Source of the DNA: Hemicentrotus pulcherrimus
Lineage: Eukaryota > Echinodermata > Echinoidea > Camarodonta > Strongylocentrotidae
Assembly (NCBI GenBank): GCA_003118195.1
Contig: BEXV01003869.1
Coordinates: 6,167 to 19,263, forward strand
Length of the DNA stretch: 13,097 bases
Reading direction: 5' to 3'
Of this stretch, positions 1 to 7,592 are shown in pieces (position 1 is the stretch's first letter; each line of letters begins with the position of its first letter). The position numbers and the translations under genes are program-made. The notes under the pieces are model-generated. The model was not told where the DNA came from. It did no database searches and was given only the letters and a program-made list of their open reading frames with translations.

Positions 1-537
1 ATATTATTATTGTTATCGAAAAACTGTATACTTACATGAATGCAGAAGAAAATCAAATCAAATCAAAATATACTTGTGGTAATTATCTAAGGTCTTTTCA
101 GGCTTTTGTTATGAGAATGTACTTATAACCCCATCAGGATTGGGTTTTTTCCTCTTTATTAGATGTGATTTTTAGCACTGCGACCTCAACTGCAAAGCAT
201 GATGCATTAATCCATTATGCAATATCTTGCATGGTGTATAAAGTGAAACAAATGTTGAAATCATCCTTGATAATGTAAACACAATGTCTAAAAAAAATTA
301 TATTTTCGCTTTGAGATGAGCACACATTGTGCGTGAATGAATCTTATGACCGGGTAATAATATCTGTACATCGTAAAAGACGATATTGTGTATTAAGCGC
401 TACATATAAATCCGGATTATTGTTATTATCATTATTAAGGCAATGTTCTTCTATTTGAAATAATGGTAGATTAAGGGTGACAAACTCTTCAAAGGTTTCG
501 CTTGTTCTCATTCCTATGGAATTAAGAAGTTATACCA
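1..537. other. AT-rich intergenic or intronic DNA, no gene seen
   Basis: I see no coding region or recognisable element here. The only regular structure is a tiny pentanucleotide run, three copies of AATCA at 51-65, which could be a microsatellite seed or a remnant of a retroelement tail. The rest is AT-rich sequence with stops in every frame at short intervals. Confidence 0.6.
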
Positions 538-672
538 GGGCTCCGTCTTCTAAAGAGTTGATATAAATCGCAACTATGTACTAAAAGATAGGAGACTGCA
601 AACTTGCGATCGATTGCATGGAGGACTCACGATTGATTTAGATCACCATCGTAACTCTTTAAGACGGGGCCC
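538..672. mobile_element. Small foldback (MITE-like) element
   Basis: The ends are inverted repeats. The left arm (538-562) begins GGGCTCCGTCTT and ends AAAGAGTTGAT. The reverse complement of the right arm (648-672) begins GGGCCCCGTCTT and ends AAAGAGTTACGAT. They agree apart from a C/T change and small indels. Further in, ATAAATCG on the left and TAAATC on the reverse-complemented right keep weaker similarity. There is no coding capacity, the interior is about 85 bp, and I could not see a clear target-site duplication. This is the layout of a non-autonomous DNA transposon or an exapted hairpin. The family is unassigned. Confidence 0.55.
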
Positions 673-2372
673 AGCTCTCATGAAATTCTCACAATGATAA
701 GAATTACAATGATACACATCTGAAGTTTGAAAACCATATTAACTAAGAATGCGGACACCAGAATATTTCGAACACTAATAAACATTTATTGAGAAATTTA
801 GAGGAAATGGCAATGTATATACATGACTTGTATTTCCTTTCAATTCTATTTTCTCTTCATCGTTCTCGTAAACATAGCCTCTGCGTACGGTAATACATGG
901 CAACATAGCATAAAGAATCAGTACTTTTACTATATAGATGTTTATATCAAACTTATCTATTGGAGAAGAAAGTTGCGACGAAAGTGCATCTCTTCGCTCA
1001 TTTACCACTATCCCTGGTGACTATGACATTCATAGTTAGCAACTGAGAAAGTATTACATTCAGATACTGTACAAGATTGTACATTAATTTCAATTTTGAA
1101 GAGATTATAATGATGGTTGTTAGCCGATACAACTAGCCTTTTTACCTTTTTTACAAATCGGCGTGCATATATGACGTTCTTATCAAGTACATGAACAGGA
1201 AACGTATTAACATGTTGGGGGTACAAACACTTTTCCCATAATTATACACGACATAAACACAATGTTTCAAACAACATCAACAGAAGAAGCTTCCTTTCAT
1301 TATATAGCATCATATGTGTCACATGTGCCTGTTGTTTATGGAAAAGGGATTAATGGTATTTGCCCATTAAGTGTATGTCTGTTTACGTTTATATACACAA
1401 TTATGCATGTACGCCTTTAAACTTTAATATAATTTTTTTTTTTTTACTAGTATATTCAAATTTTTATTTTAATGTTAATTAATTCGTTCAATAACGATTT
1501 ATCACAATTAACTCCTCCCTATCCTTCTCATGTTTTACCACCGTCCTTGCAGAAATTTTATATAGTGTTCTGTAGACCAAGACAACACAAACTTGTTAAC
1601 AAATTCGTCGTTATTCACATTCTCTCTAATTATATGGGAGGTAAATTCAATGTTGTACAGTCAGATTTCATGTCAAATGCAGCCGTGCACATATTTAAAA
1701 CATTAAACATGGCAAGAAAGTCACAATGAAAACCATACATCACTAAAATCATTTACGAGACCGGCTTTGCCTTCATGCTTCCTTATAATGTCATCCCTTT
1801 GGAATTAAGTATTATGTGGAGGTTGTACATGAACTGCACAACAATTTCACTGTTCATTTCCGATTCTCTTGAATTCATAACGACTGAAAAAAAAATCCAT
1901 TCAAGTTGCAAACTTCTGACGAATCAACACTTTCCCAGTTGCATGTATCTGCATAGGGTCTTTCTACTGCAAAACATTTCGGGAACAAGGTGTAACTACG
2001 CATTTGCCAGGTATATGGAGGTTCATTTGTAAAACATATTCCACATAAGGATGTTGCAATATTATGTTTTCTCTACAGTTGTATTAGAAAAAGATATACA
2101 GGCTAGTACAATAGAATTTTAGATTGTTGACAATAATATTTTGGAGAGTGCAAGTTTTATAATATGTTTGATAGTCTGTTAAATAAAGAGGACTGTTTCA
2201 TTGTTAAAGTATCATATCTCACCCGTCTACATTTCAAGCACTTTATAGTTTTTGTTAAATTTTATATAGGCGACAGAAGGGGATCGCAACTGTTTATTTC
2301 AAACCATCCTCGTGAAGCAATTGCTTATACATAAACCCACCGATCGGAAATAATATATCTCTTAAAAAATAT
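673..2372. other. AT-rich DNA without recognisable genes
   Basis: Short open frames occur on both strands, the longest about 85 codons (1472-1729 and 1775-2032 on the plus strand). None shows a recognisable domain, and AT-rich DNA gives such lengths by chance. A frame starting at 823 encodes a hydrophobic N-terminus that resembles a signal peptide, but its start context is poor (T at -3). A run of 13 T lies at 1433-1445. This stretch could be intronic, intergenic or untranslated, and the sequence does not decide between these. Confidence 0.5.
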
Positions 2373-2914
2373 CTTGGAAAAAAAATAGTCTTTAAAGGGG
2401 TCATAATGACGTTGTTATCACGTTGTCAATACCACAACATTACATTGGAAAAAATTAGTCTTTTAAAGACGTCATAATGACGTCGTAATGCAATACGACA
2501 AAAACTAGAATGGAAAAAATAGTCTTCAAAAGAGGTCATAATGACGTCGTAATGACGTCGTCAATACAACAAAATTTTCTTTGAAAAATAGTCTTTGAAA
2601 GACGTAAAAATGATGTCTTTTTGACGTCGTTAATACGACAAAAATATCTTGGAAAAAATAGTCTTTTAAAGACGTCATATTATCGTCGTCGATAAGACAA
2701 AATATATCTTGAAAAAATGAGTCTTTTAAAGACGTCAAAATGATGTCTTTATGACGTCGTTAATACGACAAAAATTATCTTGGACAAATAAGTCTTTTAA
2801 AGATGTCATTATGAAGTCGTCAATACGACAACAATTATCTTGGAAAAAAAATAGTCTTTAAAAGGGGTCATAATGACGTCGTTATCACGTCGTCAATACG
2901 ACAACATTACATTG
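2373..2914. repeat. Tandem array, eight copies of a 60-71 bp unit rich in ACGTCA/TGACGT
   Basis: Each unit runs roughly CTTGGAAAAAATAGTCTTT, then AAAGACGTCATAATGACG, then a TCGTCAATACGACAA-type end. Successive unit starts, anchored on the TTGGAAA or TTGAAAA word, lie near 2373, 2444, 2509, 2580, 2648, 2708, 2779 and 2839. Spacings are therefore about 71, 65, 71, 69, 60, 71 and 60 bp. Long units carry an extra TGACGTCGT-like segment of about 11 bp. Several copies contain near-palindromes, for example a perfect 17-bp one at 2468-2484. The first and last copies share private variants (GGGGTCATAATGACG and an ACAACATTACATTG end). The array is not coding: the periodic minus-strand open frame across it is created by the repeat. 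Confidence 0.9.
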
Positions 2915-3384
2915 TCCGTTTCTGGTCCATTTTAAGTCCTTTCTTCATTCCTTCCTATCTCCACAAACTTTTAACACATTTCTTTAGATAGTCTAATTAG
3001 AGATGTTCTTTCATCTAACTTGACCTTCAAAATGCCATCTTCATACTCCGAATTCAACTCCGAAACCGACCTCATCAAAAATCTCTAAAATTCTTGAAAA
3101 ATCGACCCCTATAAATCTAAAACTGCAATTACTTTATCATATAAATTCCGTTTTGTTTTTAAATCTTACAGTATCTTTATCTCATAATTGCAAATAGCCA
3201 TGCCCGATTTCACGCTCCAATGGCTATGCAAAACATATATAGCGCCCTCTAAAGTTCTGGGACTTGGCTTTTTTTTTCATTTTTTTTTTCCATTGTGTCT
3301 TGGCAAACTCGTACCCTTTTTTTTGGATTTAGATACTTGAAGATATGCCCTTTCCAGCCATTTAAAAAATTATATACCCTAACA
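2915..3384. other. Non-coding AT-rich stretch with a short hairpin
   Basis: No gene is visible. An inverted repeat TTGCA..TAGCCAT (3189-3201) pairs with ATGGCTATGCAA (3220-3232) across a loop of about 18 nt. It is followed by ATATAGCGCCCTCT, a GC-richer word in otherwise AT-rich sequence. Long T runs flank it (around 3270-3290 and 3318-3325). The stretch may be decayed repeat DNA, but I cannot assign it to a family. Confidence 0.45.
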
Positions 3385-3910
3385 TTGACCAAATTTGAGA
3401 AAATTGCCCTCCAAATTCGCCATTTTCAAAAAAAAAAAAAAATCCGAAATAACTTCAACTTGCTCTAAAAATGCGATTATTAAATCCTACTACAATGAAA
3501 CTTGGCAGACACATGTCTCCATACGTGACGACTGTCCGCCAAGTTTAGTAAATTTTAATGACGTCAGCGCAAAGTTATCGCTAAAAATGATGAATTTACT
3601 ATGCATTACGTAATAGCGTGTTAAATGCATGCAATACGTTGCACGCAGATGACAATGGTGTCAAACTGACCGCAATAAAATGCCCTTTCGAATGATAACA
3701 AGTATGGCATATGTTCACACAGAAAATTTTGAGTAAATCGCATTTGAACAAGGATCACTACACGATTTCCGCCGAGTTTCCACCCGATTATAACACAAAT
3801 CTGCTGTGACGTCATCTTTTCAGACTGCTTTTCGCCCCCTAAACGTTTTTTTTTTTTCTTCTTGAAAATTTGCAGTGACACCTCGAAGCCGGATTTTTAA
3901 ATTTGGTCAA
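3385..3910. mobile_element. Candidate non-autonomous element with 12-bp terminal inverted repeats
   Basis: TTGACCAAATTT at 3385-3396 is matched exactly in inverted orientation by AAATTTGGTCAA at 3899-3910, giving a block of about 526 bp. Both ends are followed inward by long A (left, 3428-3442) or T (right, 3846-3857) runs. Inside is a strong hairpin: AAACTTGGCAGACA (3498-3511) pairs with TGTCCGCCAAGTTT (3533-3546) at 13 of 14 positions. There are also two perfect TGACGTCA sites (3559-3566, 3807-3814). There is no coding capacity. Against the call, the right end lies inside a longer diverged direct repeat (3827-3956), so the true boundary may be elsewhere. Confidence 0.35.
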
Positions 3911-3956
3911 GGGGGTCATTTAAGACGCCATTTTGTCTTATAAATCATGTTTGCAT
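3827..3956 (+). repeat. Diverged direct repeat, copy 1
   Basis: This segment aligns with 5286-5388 in the same orientation. Shared words in order are GCTTTTnGCCCCCnnAACG, TTCTTGAAA, TTTnTAnAATTTG, TCAAGGGGG, CATTTnAGAC, CCATT and ATGTTTGnAT. Copy 1 is longer, mainly through an extra segment of about 20 bases before the AATTTG word. The pair flanks the CAATTGG-rich composite block. They could be two insertions of one element or the diverged ends of a larger unit. Confidence 0.6.
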
Positions 3957-4160
3957 CACGTGTTTCGAAAGGATTATCATAGCAAAAAATAAAGTGGTTT
4001 ACAATAACCACAATTATTCTCTTTCCAATAATACCAAAATACGGCCCATAAAAAGACATCAAGAGAGAGAGAACAAAACAATTTAAAACCGGTAATAAGA
4101 CAGATCCTGTACCCCAAGACGAAAAACCAATTGAAACCAATTGAACACCAATTAAAATTT

Positions 4161-4260
4161 CAATTGGTTTCAATTGGTTTCAATTGGTTCCAATTGGTCT
4201 CAATAGGTTTCAACAGGTTTCAATGGGACTTTAATAGGACTTCAGATGGTTTCAATTGGT
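4161..4260. repeat. 10-bp tandem repeat CAATTGGTTT
   Basis: From 4161 the sequence falls into a strict 10-base register: two perfect CAATTGGTTT units, then units ending TTC and TCT, then CAATAGGTTT, CAACAGGTTT and CAATGGGACT. Later units decay progressively until TTCAATTGGT at 4251-4260. Each unit holds CAATTG, itself a palindrome, and resembles a CCAAT word on both strands. It grades directly into the higher-order repeat that follows. Confidence 0.9.
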
Positions 4261-4560
4261 CCAGATTGGCCCCATTGGCCCCATTGGCCTAGGCCCCATT
4301 AGACTTTAATGGGTCCCCAATTGATTTCAATTGGTCCAGATTGGCCCCATTGGCCCCATTGGCCCCATTGGCCTAGGCCCCATTAGACTTTAATGGGTCC
4401 CCAATTGGTTTCAATTGGTCCAGATTGGCCCCATTGGCCTAGGCCCCATTAGACTTTAATGGGTCCCCAATTGGTTTCAATTGGTCCAGATATTAGACTT
4501 TAATGGGTCCCCAATTGGTTTCAATTGGTCCAGATTGTCCCCATTGTCCCCATTAAATCT
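4261..4560. repeat. Nested higher-order tandem repeat with 9-bp subunits
   Basis: Units begin with CCAGATTG at 4261, 4336, 4420, 4486 and 4530, giving lengths of 75, 84, 66 and 44 bp. Each full unit runs CCAGATTGG, a variable number of CCCCATTGG subunits, CCTAGGCCCCATTAGAC, TTTAATGGGTCCCCAATTG, then TTTCAATTGGT. The number of CCCCATTGG subunits before CCTAGG is two, three and one in the first three units, which accounts exactly for the 9-bp length steps. The fourth unit has lost the whole subunit and CCTAGGCCCC segment. The last unit is diverged (GTCCCCATTGTCCCCATT) and the array stops near 4560. Confidence 0.92.
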
Positions 4561-4973
4561 AGGCATCTCATGAATATTCATTATCATACTTTACACATGT
4601 CACAGAAAAATAAATTTATCACGATTTGTTAAGCAAATTATGACAATGCACATTAATTTTGTGATTTCTATTTTCCTTCGGCAATTACTAACCTATAGAT
4701 TATTTTGTCTGATCATGTTACAATTACATTCATGCTTTAGCCATAGATATATTGATTATTTGATTACTAACCAAGAAACAACATGCATATTTAGTATATA
4801 TATGTGTACGAGCATGTGTCACTGTAAATGAAACTCTTGAATTCACTTCAAATGATCTTTGTGATGAAGTTAATGCAAATGAGATGGGAACATACCTTAT
4901 TGGTGGACAGTTGCCAATATCGATAATGAAGTATCAGTAATTTATCACTGGTTCTTTTAACTGGATCGATTTA
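4561..4973. other. Spacer between the CAATTGG arrays and the palindrome
   Basis: This stretch is AT-rich and without visible repeats. One 63-codon open frame on the plus strand (4640-4831) has no recognisable motif and no splice or start context worth noting. It may be unique host DNA between two related insertions, or the interior of a single composite element. Confidence 0.45.
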
Positions 4974-5214
4974 CCAATTGAATCCCCATTGAATGTCCCC
5001 ATTGAATACCAATTGGCAATTTGGAGTACGTGGAAAGTGAAACAATGGGTACCCATTGAAATCAATAATTGGCAATTGGTCCCTATTGAAACCAATTGCC
5101 AGCTGGTTTCAATGGGGACCAATTGGTTTCAATGGGTACCCATTGTTTCATTTTCCATTTACTCCAAATTGCCAATTGGGATTCAATGGGGACATTTAAT
5201 GGGGATTCAATTGG
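4974..5214. repeat. 241-bp near-perfect palindrome (foldback)
   Basis: The outer 88 bases of each arm (4974-5061 against the reverse complement of 5214 inward) match at about 83 positions. Both arms begin CCAATTGAATCCCCATT and both contain CAATGGGTACCCATTG, a perfect 16-bp palindrome (5043-5058 and 5130-5145), so palindromes are nested. The centre (about 5062-5126) still pairs imperfectly, with an insertion of roughly 17 bases in the left arm. Because the arms are inverted, similar short peptides can be read from both strands. Those open frames are by-products and not genes. Such a structure is typical of a foldback transposon or MITE. Confidence 0.9.
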
Positions 5215-5285
5215 ATTTTCGTCTTGGGACGTTTTCTGCCCATGCTTTACATGCATTACATGTCTATGGGGCAAATCTGGTTTAC

Positions 5286-5388
5286 GCTTTTGGCCCCCAG
5301 AACGATCTATATCTTTCTTGAAATGTTTTTTATAATTTGTCAAGGGGGCATTTTAGACCCATTATACTGTTTATGATTATGTTTGTAT
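5286..5388 (+). repeat. Diverged direct repeat, copy 2
   Basis: This is the partner of 3827-3956, in the same orientation and shorter by about 27 bases. It lies about 60 bases beyond the right boundary of the CAATTGG composite, while copy 1 ends about 155 bases before its left boundary. The best conserved core is AATTTGTCAAGGGGGCATTT, which in copy 1 differs by small indels. Confidence 0.6.
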
Positions 5389-5457
5389 AGACGACCGTTA
5401 GCGCCAAATCGCCCGTCATTGCACGCATATCGTTGTGCCACGATTGCAGGTCTAGTC

Positions 5458-5491
5458 TTCTTCTTCTTCTTCTTCCTCCGGTATTTCGGAG
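5458..5491 (-). repeat. LINE 3' terminus: stem-loop plus (GAA)6 tail
   Basis: On the minus strand CTCCG-AAATAC-CGGAG (5491-5476) forms a five-pair stem with a six-base loop. It is followed at once by six GAA units (5475-5458). It lies about 100 bases downstream of the stop of the C-terminal retrotransposon frame. Position and structure fit the 3' end that the element's own reverse transcriptase would recognise. The retrotransposon assignment is firm, while the functional role of the hairpin is inferred. Confidence 0.65.
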
Positions 5492-5590
5492 ATCAGTAAT
5501 TCCATGGGCCACAAGACATATACCTAAACAGGAGCACAAGGTAAACATCAAGGCAATGGACTGATAGCTGTAGATTGCGAAAGGTCCATT

Positions 5591-6548
5591 TTATGAACAA
5601 AGAGTAAAGTAATAGCCAGTAAATTTCTTTATGTAATAAGTGGCAGGAGGATCAAGTGGGAGAAGAGTAGCATTGGTAAATAAACACGGCTCACAGTCAT
5701 CATATTGTGATGCACACAATTGGTAATCCCGGAGACAGTCATTTACGTTGGAGTCAAAGTCATTGCGTATCTGAAAATGAGTCTGACATGATGCTATAAA
5801 GTGTTCAACTGTTTCATCAACACCCTTGCACAGGAGGCATAGCGGATCAGCTGACTTCGGGATTTTGAACTTGTCTGAACCAAATACGTGTTGGAGAGAA
5901 GTTGAGCCCTCAGCGAAAGAGCTTGCTGTATGATGTAAGACGGTGAATATTGTGGATAGAATAGATGCGGATCCAGAGGTATCTTGCCTGACCAATACTT
6001 AAGGCTCGACTTGGAGAGTACACGTACAGCAGTCTAATTGGCATGTACATCGTCTTTAATCTTGAACTTAATCCACCGCTTAATTTGATATATGAAAATG
6101 GATTGGACATCAGACTCTCAAGATCAGGAAGATCATATCTCTGCACATCGGAGTGCTTGGATGAAAGAAGCATTCACCACGATAGATGCAAGAAAAATCC
6201 TTGATTTAAACCTTCCACTGTCAAGACTGAGGACCTGCCCAAGAAGGAGGAGCTTATCAAGGTCACTTTGATGAGACATCAGGATGAGGTCCGTGAGGAG
6301 GTAGACTATTTCATCTGCAGCAGTTAAGGGTACACCCAGGATCTTCTTGAACAGATGAGATTGTGCTCGGTCCAGTTTGACTTGGGAAAGTTAAAGATTG
6401 ATGACCCATATATCAATCTGGGGATGCAAAAGTTCTTCCACAAACGAGCTGACGAAATGGAAATTAGACCATCGGAGTAATTACCAGCTCCCGATAGGGC
6501 ATGGAAAGTACATAGACCCTTTCCAATTATCTCATCAGTTGGATCCCA
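5591..6548 (-). pseudogene. C-terminal part of non-LTR retrotransposon polyprotein (broken)
   Basis: In life this would be the part after the reverse transcriptase domain. Four or more frame segments make it up. About 6548-6380 reads WDPTDEIIGKGLCTFHALSG and later LWKNFCIPRLIYG, resembling the conserved block before the LINE C-terminus. 6378-6133 reads KLDRAQSHLFKKILGVPL and ends in a stop. About 6155-6085 reads QRYDLPDLESLMSNPFSY. 6087 onward reads QIKRWIKFKIKDDVHAN up to a stop at 6034-6036, then SSLKYW. The last segment, 5995-5591, carries CLLCKGVDETVEHFIASC (5839-5786), a C-x2-C-x8-H-x4-C zinc-binding pattern typical of LINE C-termini. Frame changes fall near 6378, 6140, 6087 and 5990. 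There is no intact product. The assignment rests on motif order and on linkage to the RT half. Confidence 0.8.
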
Positions 6549-7592
6549 TATGGAAACGTTGTATCATCCACTCAATGTGACTTGCGCTCATAGAACAAAT
6601 ACGCATTTTTCTTGAAAAAAAACCTGTAGTTTTCTATTAAAAAAAAATCTTTCTTTCTTCAGCATTGGGTTGCCCGGAAGTCACTCGGGTAACATTTCAT
6701 AAATTATAATATAAAAAAGACCATATGCAAATGTTCTGTTTTTTTGTTGGAAAAGATATATATATTCAGCAATTTGCCGTCTCTTGTTGCGTTGGAGAAG
6801 AGCAAATAGCGAGTTTCAATCACACATTGGCAGCTCTTGAAAGCTCTCACTCGTTACACTGTGGTCAAGCGACTTTGGGGCAAGCGGCTAATGAAAATAC
6901 TAATCGTTAGCTTTTTTCTGGTATTAAACTTGTTTTGATTGATTGTATAATTTTGGCGGAATAAAGGAAACAAAATGGCTTGACCAATACACCAGTTTAC
7001 AGTTGTGTGCGCCATTTTAAACAAAGCCAATGACCTAGAGGTCATGTATTTATGCGTAAATTAAGATTGCGCCCATGCAAATTATGATGATATCACTGCG
7101 TGCGCGCTGCGTTGTGCGCGCATATATCATCTTTTGCATGGGCGCAATCTTAATTTACGCATAAATACGTGACCTCGGGTCATTGGCACCCTGTTTGTGT
7201 GCAATCTAAAATGGCGCCCAGTCTGAGCATGCGCACTGATACAACTGTAAACTGGTGTATAACTTATCAGCGTCTGAATTGACCTTTTGACCTTGAATTC
7301 CCTAATGCAAGCGCTCATAAACAGGTTATAATGACGTCATCTTGGTTTCAAAGTTTCATTCAATAAGTAAGTCATTAAACGAGTATGTTCTGCACAATAA
7401 ACCAATGTATGTCCCTATTGTACAATGTAATGTATTCCCTCATTTTGCAATAGTTAATTTACCCATTCACATAATGGAACTACCTGCCCGATGAAGCCAG
7501 CTAGTGGCCCATGACCCCTGAGCACTCAACACCGTGTTGGAGTCAGTTTGTGGTCAACTTCTTTTATGAGAATAATCCAAAGAAACGTTACC
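6549..7592. other. Non-LINE DNA separating the two halves of the retrotransposon
   Basis: Retrotransposon homology stops near 7593 (just after HLGIQKSSVRT on the minus strand) and resumes near 6548 (WDPTDEII). The DNA between contains a small hairpin, GTTGCCCG (6669-6676) with CGGGTAAC (6686-6693). It also contains the MITE at 6990-7257, two spaced TGACCT half-sites (7280-7293) and a palindromic ATGACGTCAT (7331-7340). Around 7470-7560 is a GC-richer segment that could be diverged LINE sequence or another repeat. No gene is visible. The block presumably arrived after the LINE, possibly in more than one step. Confidence 0.55.
6990..7257. mobile_element. TA-flanked foldback MITE (Tc1/mariner-like)
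   Basis: The ends are perfect 17-bp inverted repeats, CACCAGTTTACAGTTGT (6990-7006) and its complement (7241-7257). TA lies directly outside both ends (6988-6989 and 7258-7259), as expected for insertion by a Tc1/mariner-type transposase. A second, perfect 35-bp inverted repeat lies inside (7046-7080 with 7134-7168), and the central 53 bases still pair partly (GATGATAT with ATATCATC, and GCGCGC runs). The right arm has roughly 30-35 extra bases near its outer end (around GCGCATGCTCAGAC). Total length is 268 bp with no coding capacity, so it depends on a transposase made elsewhere. Confidence 0.88.

Larger units (their letters stand above)
4113..5228. mobile_element. Composite CAATTGG-rich block bounded by 23-bp inverted repeats
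   Basis: The left boundary (4113-4135, starting CCCAAGACGAAAA and ending CCAATTGAA) and the right boundary (5206-5228) are inverted copies matching at 22 of 23 positions. Between them lie, in order, a 10-bp CAATTGGTTT array, a nested higher-order repeat of about 75 bp, an unstructured spacer and a 241-bp palindrome built from the same words (CCAATTG, CCCCATTG, TTTCAATGGG). The shared vocabulary and the matching ends suggest one element that grew by internal tandem amplification, or two related foldback insertions. There is no protein-coding capacity. I did not identify a target-site duplication. Confidence 0.5.

Noticed and set aside
1472..2032. Two consecutive 85-codon plus-strand open frames as a small gene pair
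   Set aside because: Different residues, no recognisable motif, no supporting start context, and lengths expected by chance in AT-rich sequence.
2526..2738. Minus-strand open frame with repeated MTSLKDxFFQDIF-like segments
   Set aside because: The peptide periodicity comes from the DNA tandem array, whose unit lengths (60-71 bp) are not all multiples of three. There is no sign of selection for coding.
2373..2914. CRISPR array
   Set aside because: The repeats are contiguous, without unique spacers of constant length. The context is a eukaryotic genome, so this is a tandem satellite.
3194..3227. tRNA-derived SINE head around the ATAGCCAT/ATGGCTAT hairpin
   Set aside because: I could not find convincing A-box and B-box promoter words at the right spacing, so only a short hairpin is reported.
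4934..5343. Several overlapping open frames on both strands with shared peptides such as SMGTFNGDSIG
   Set aside because: The same peptide can be read from both strands because the DNA is a palindrome. It is a by-product of the foldback structure, not a gene family.
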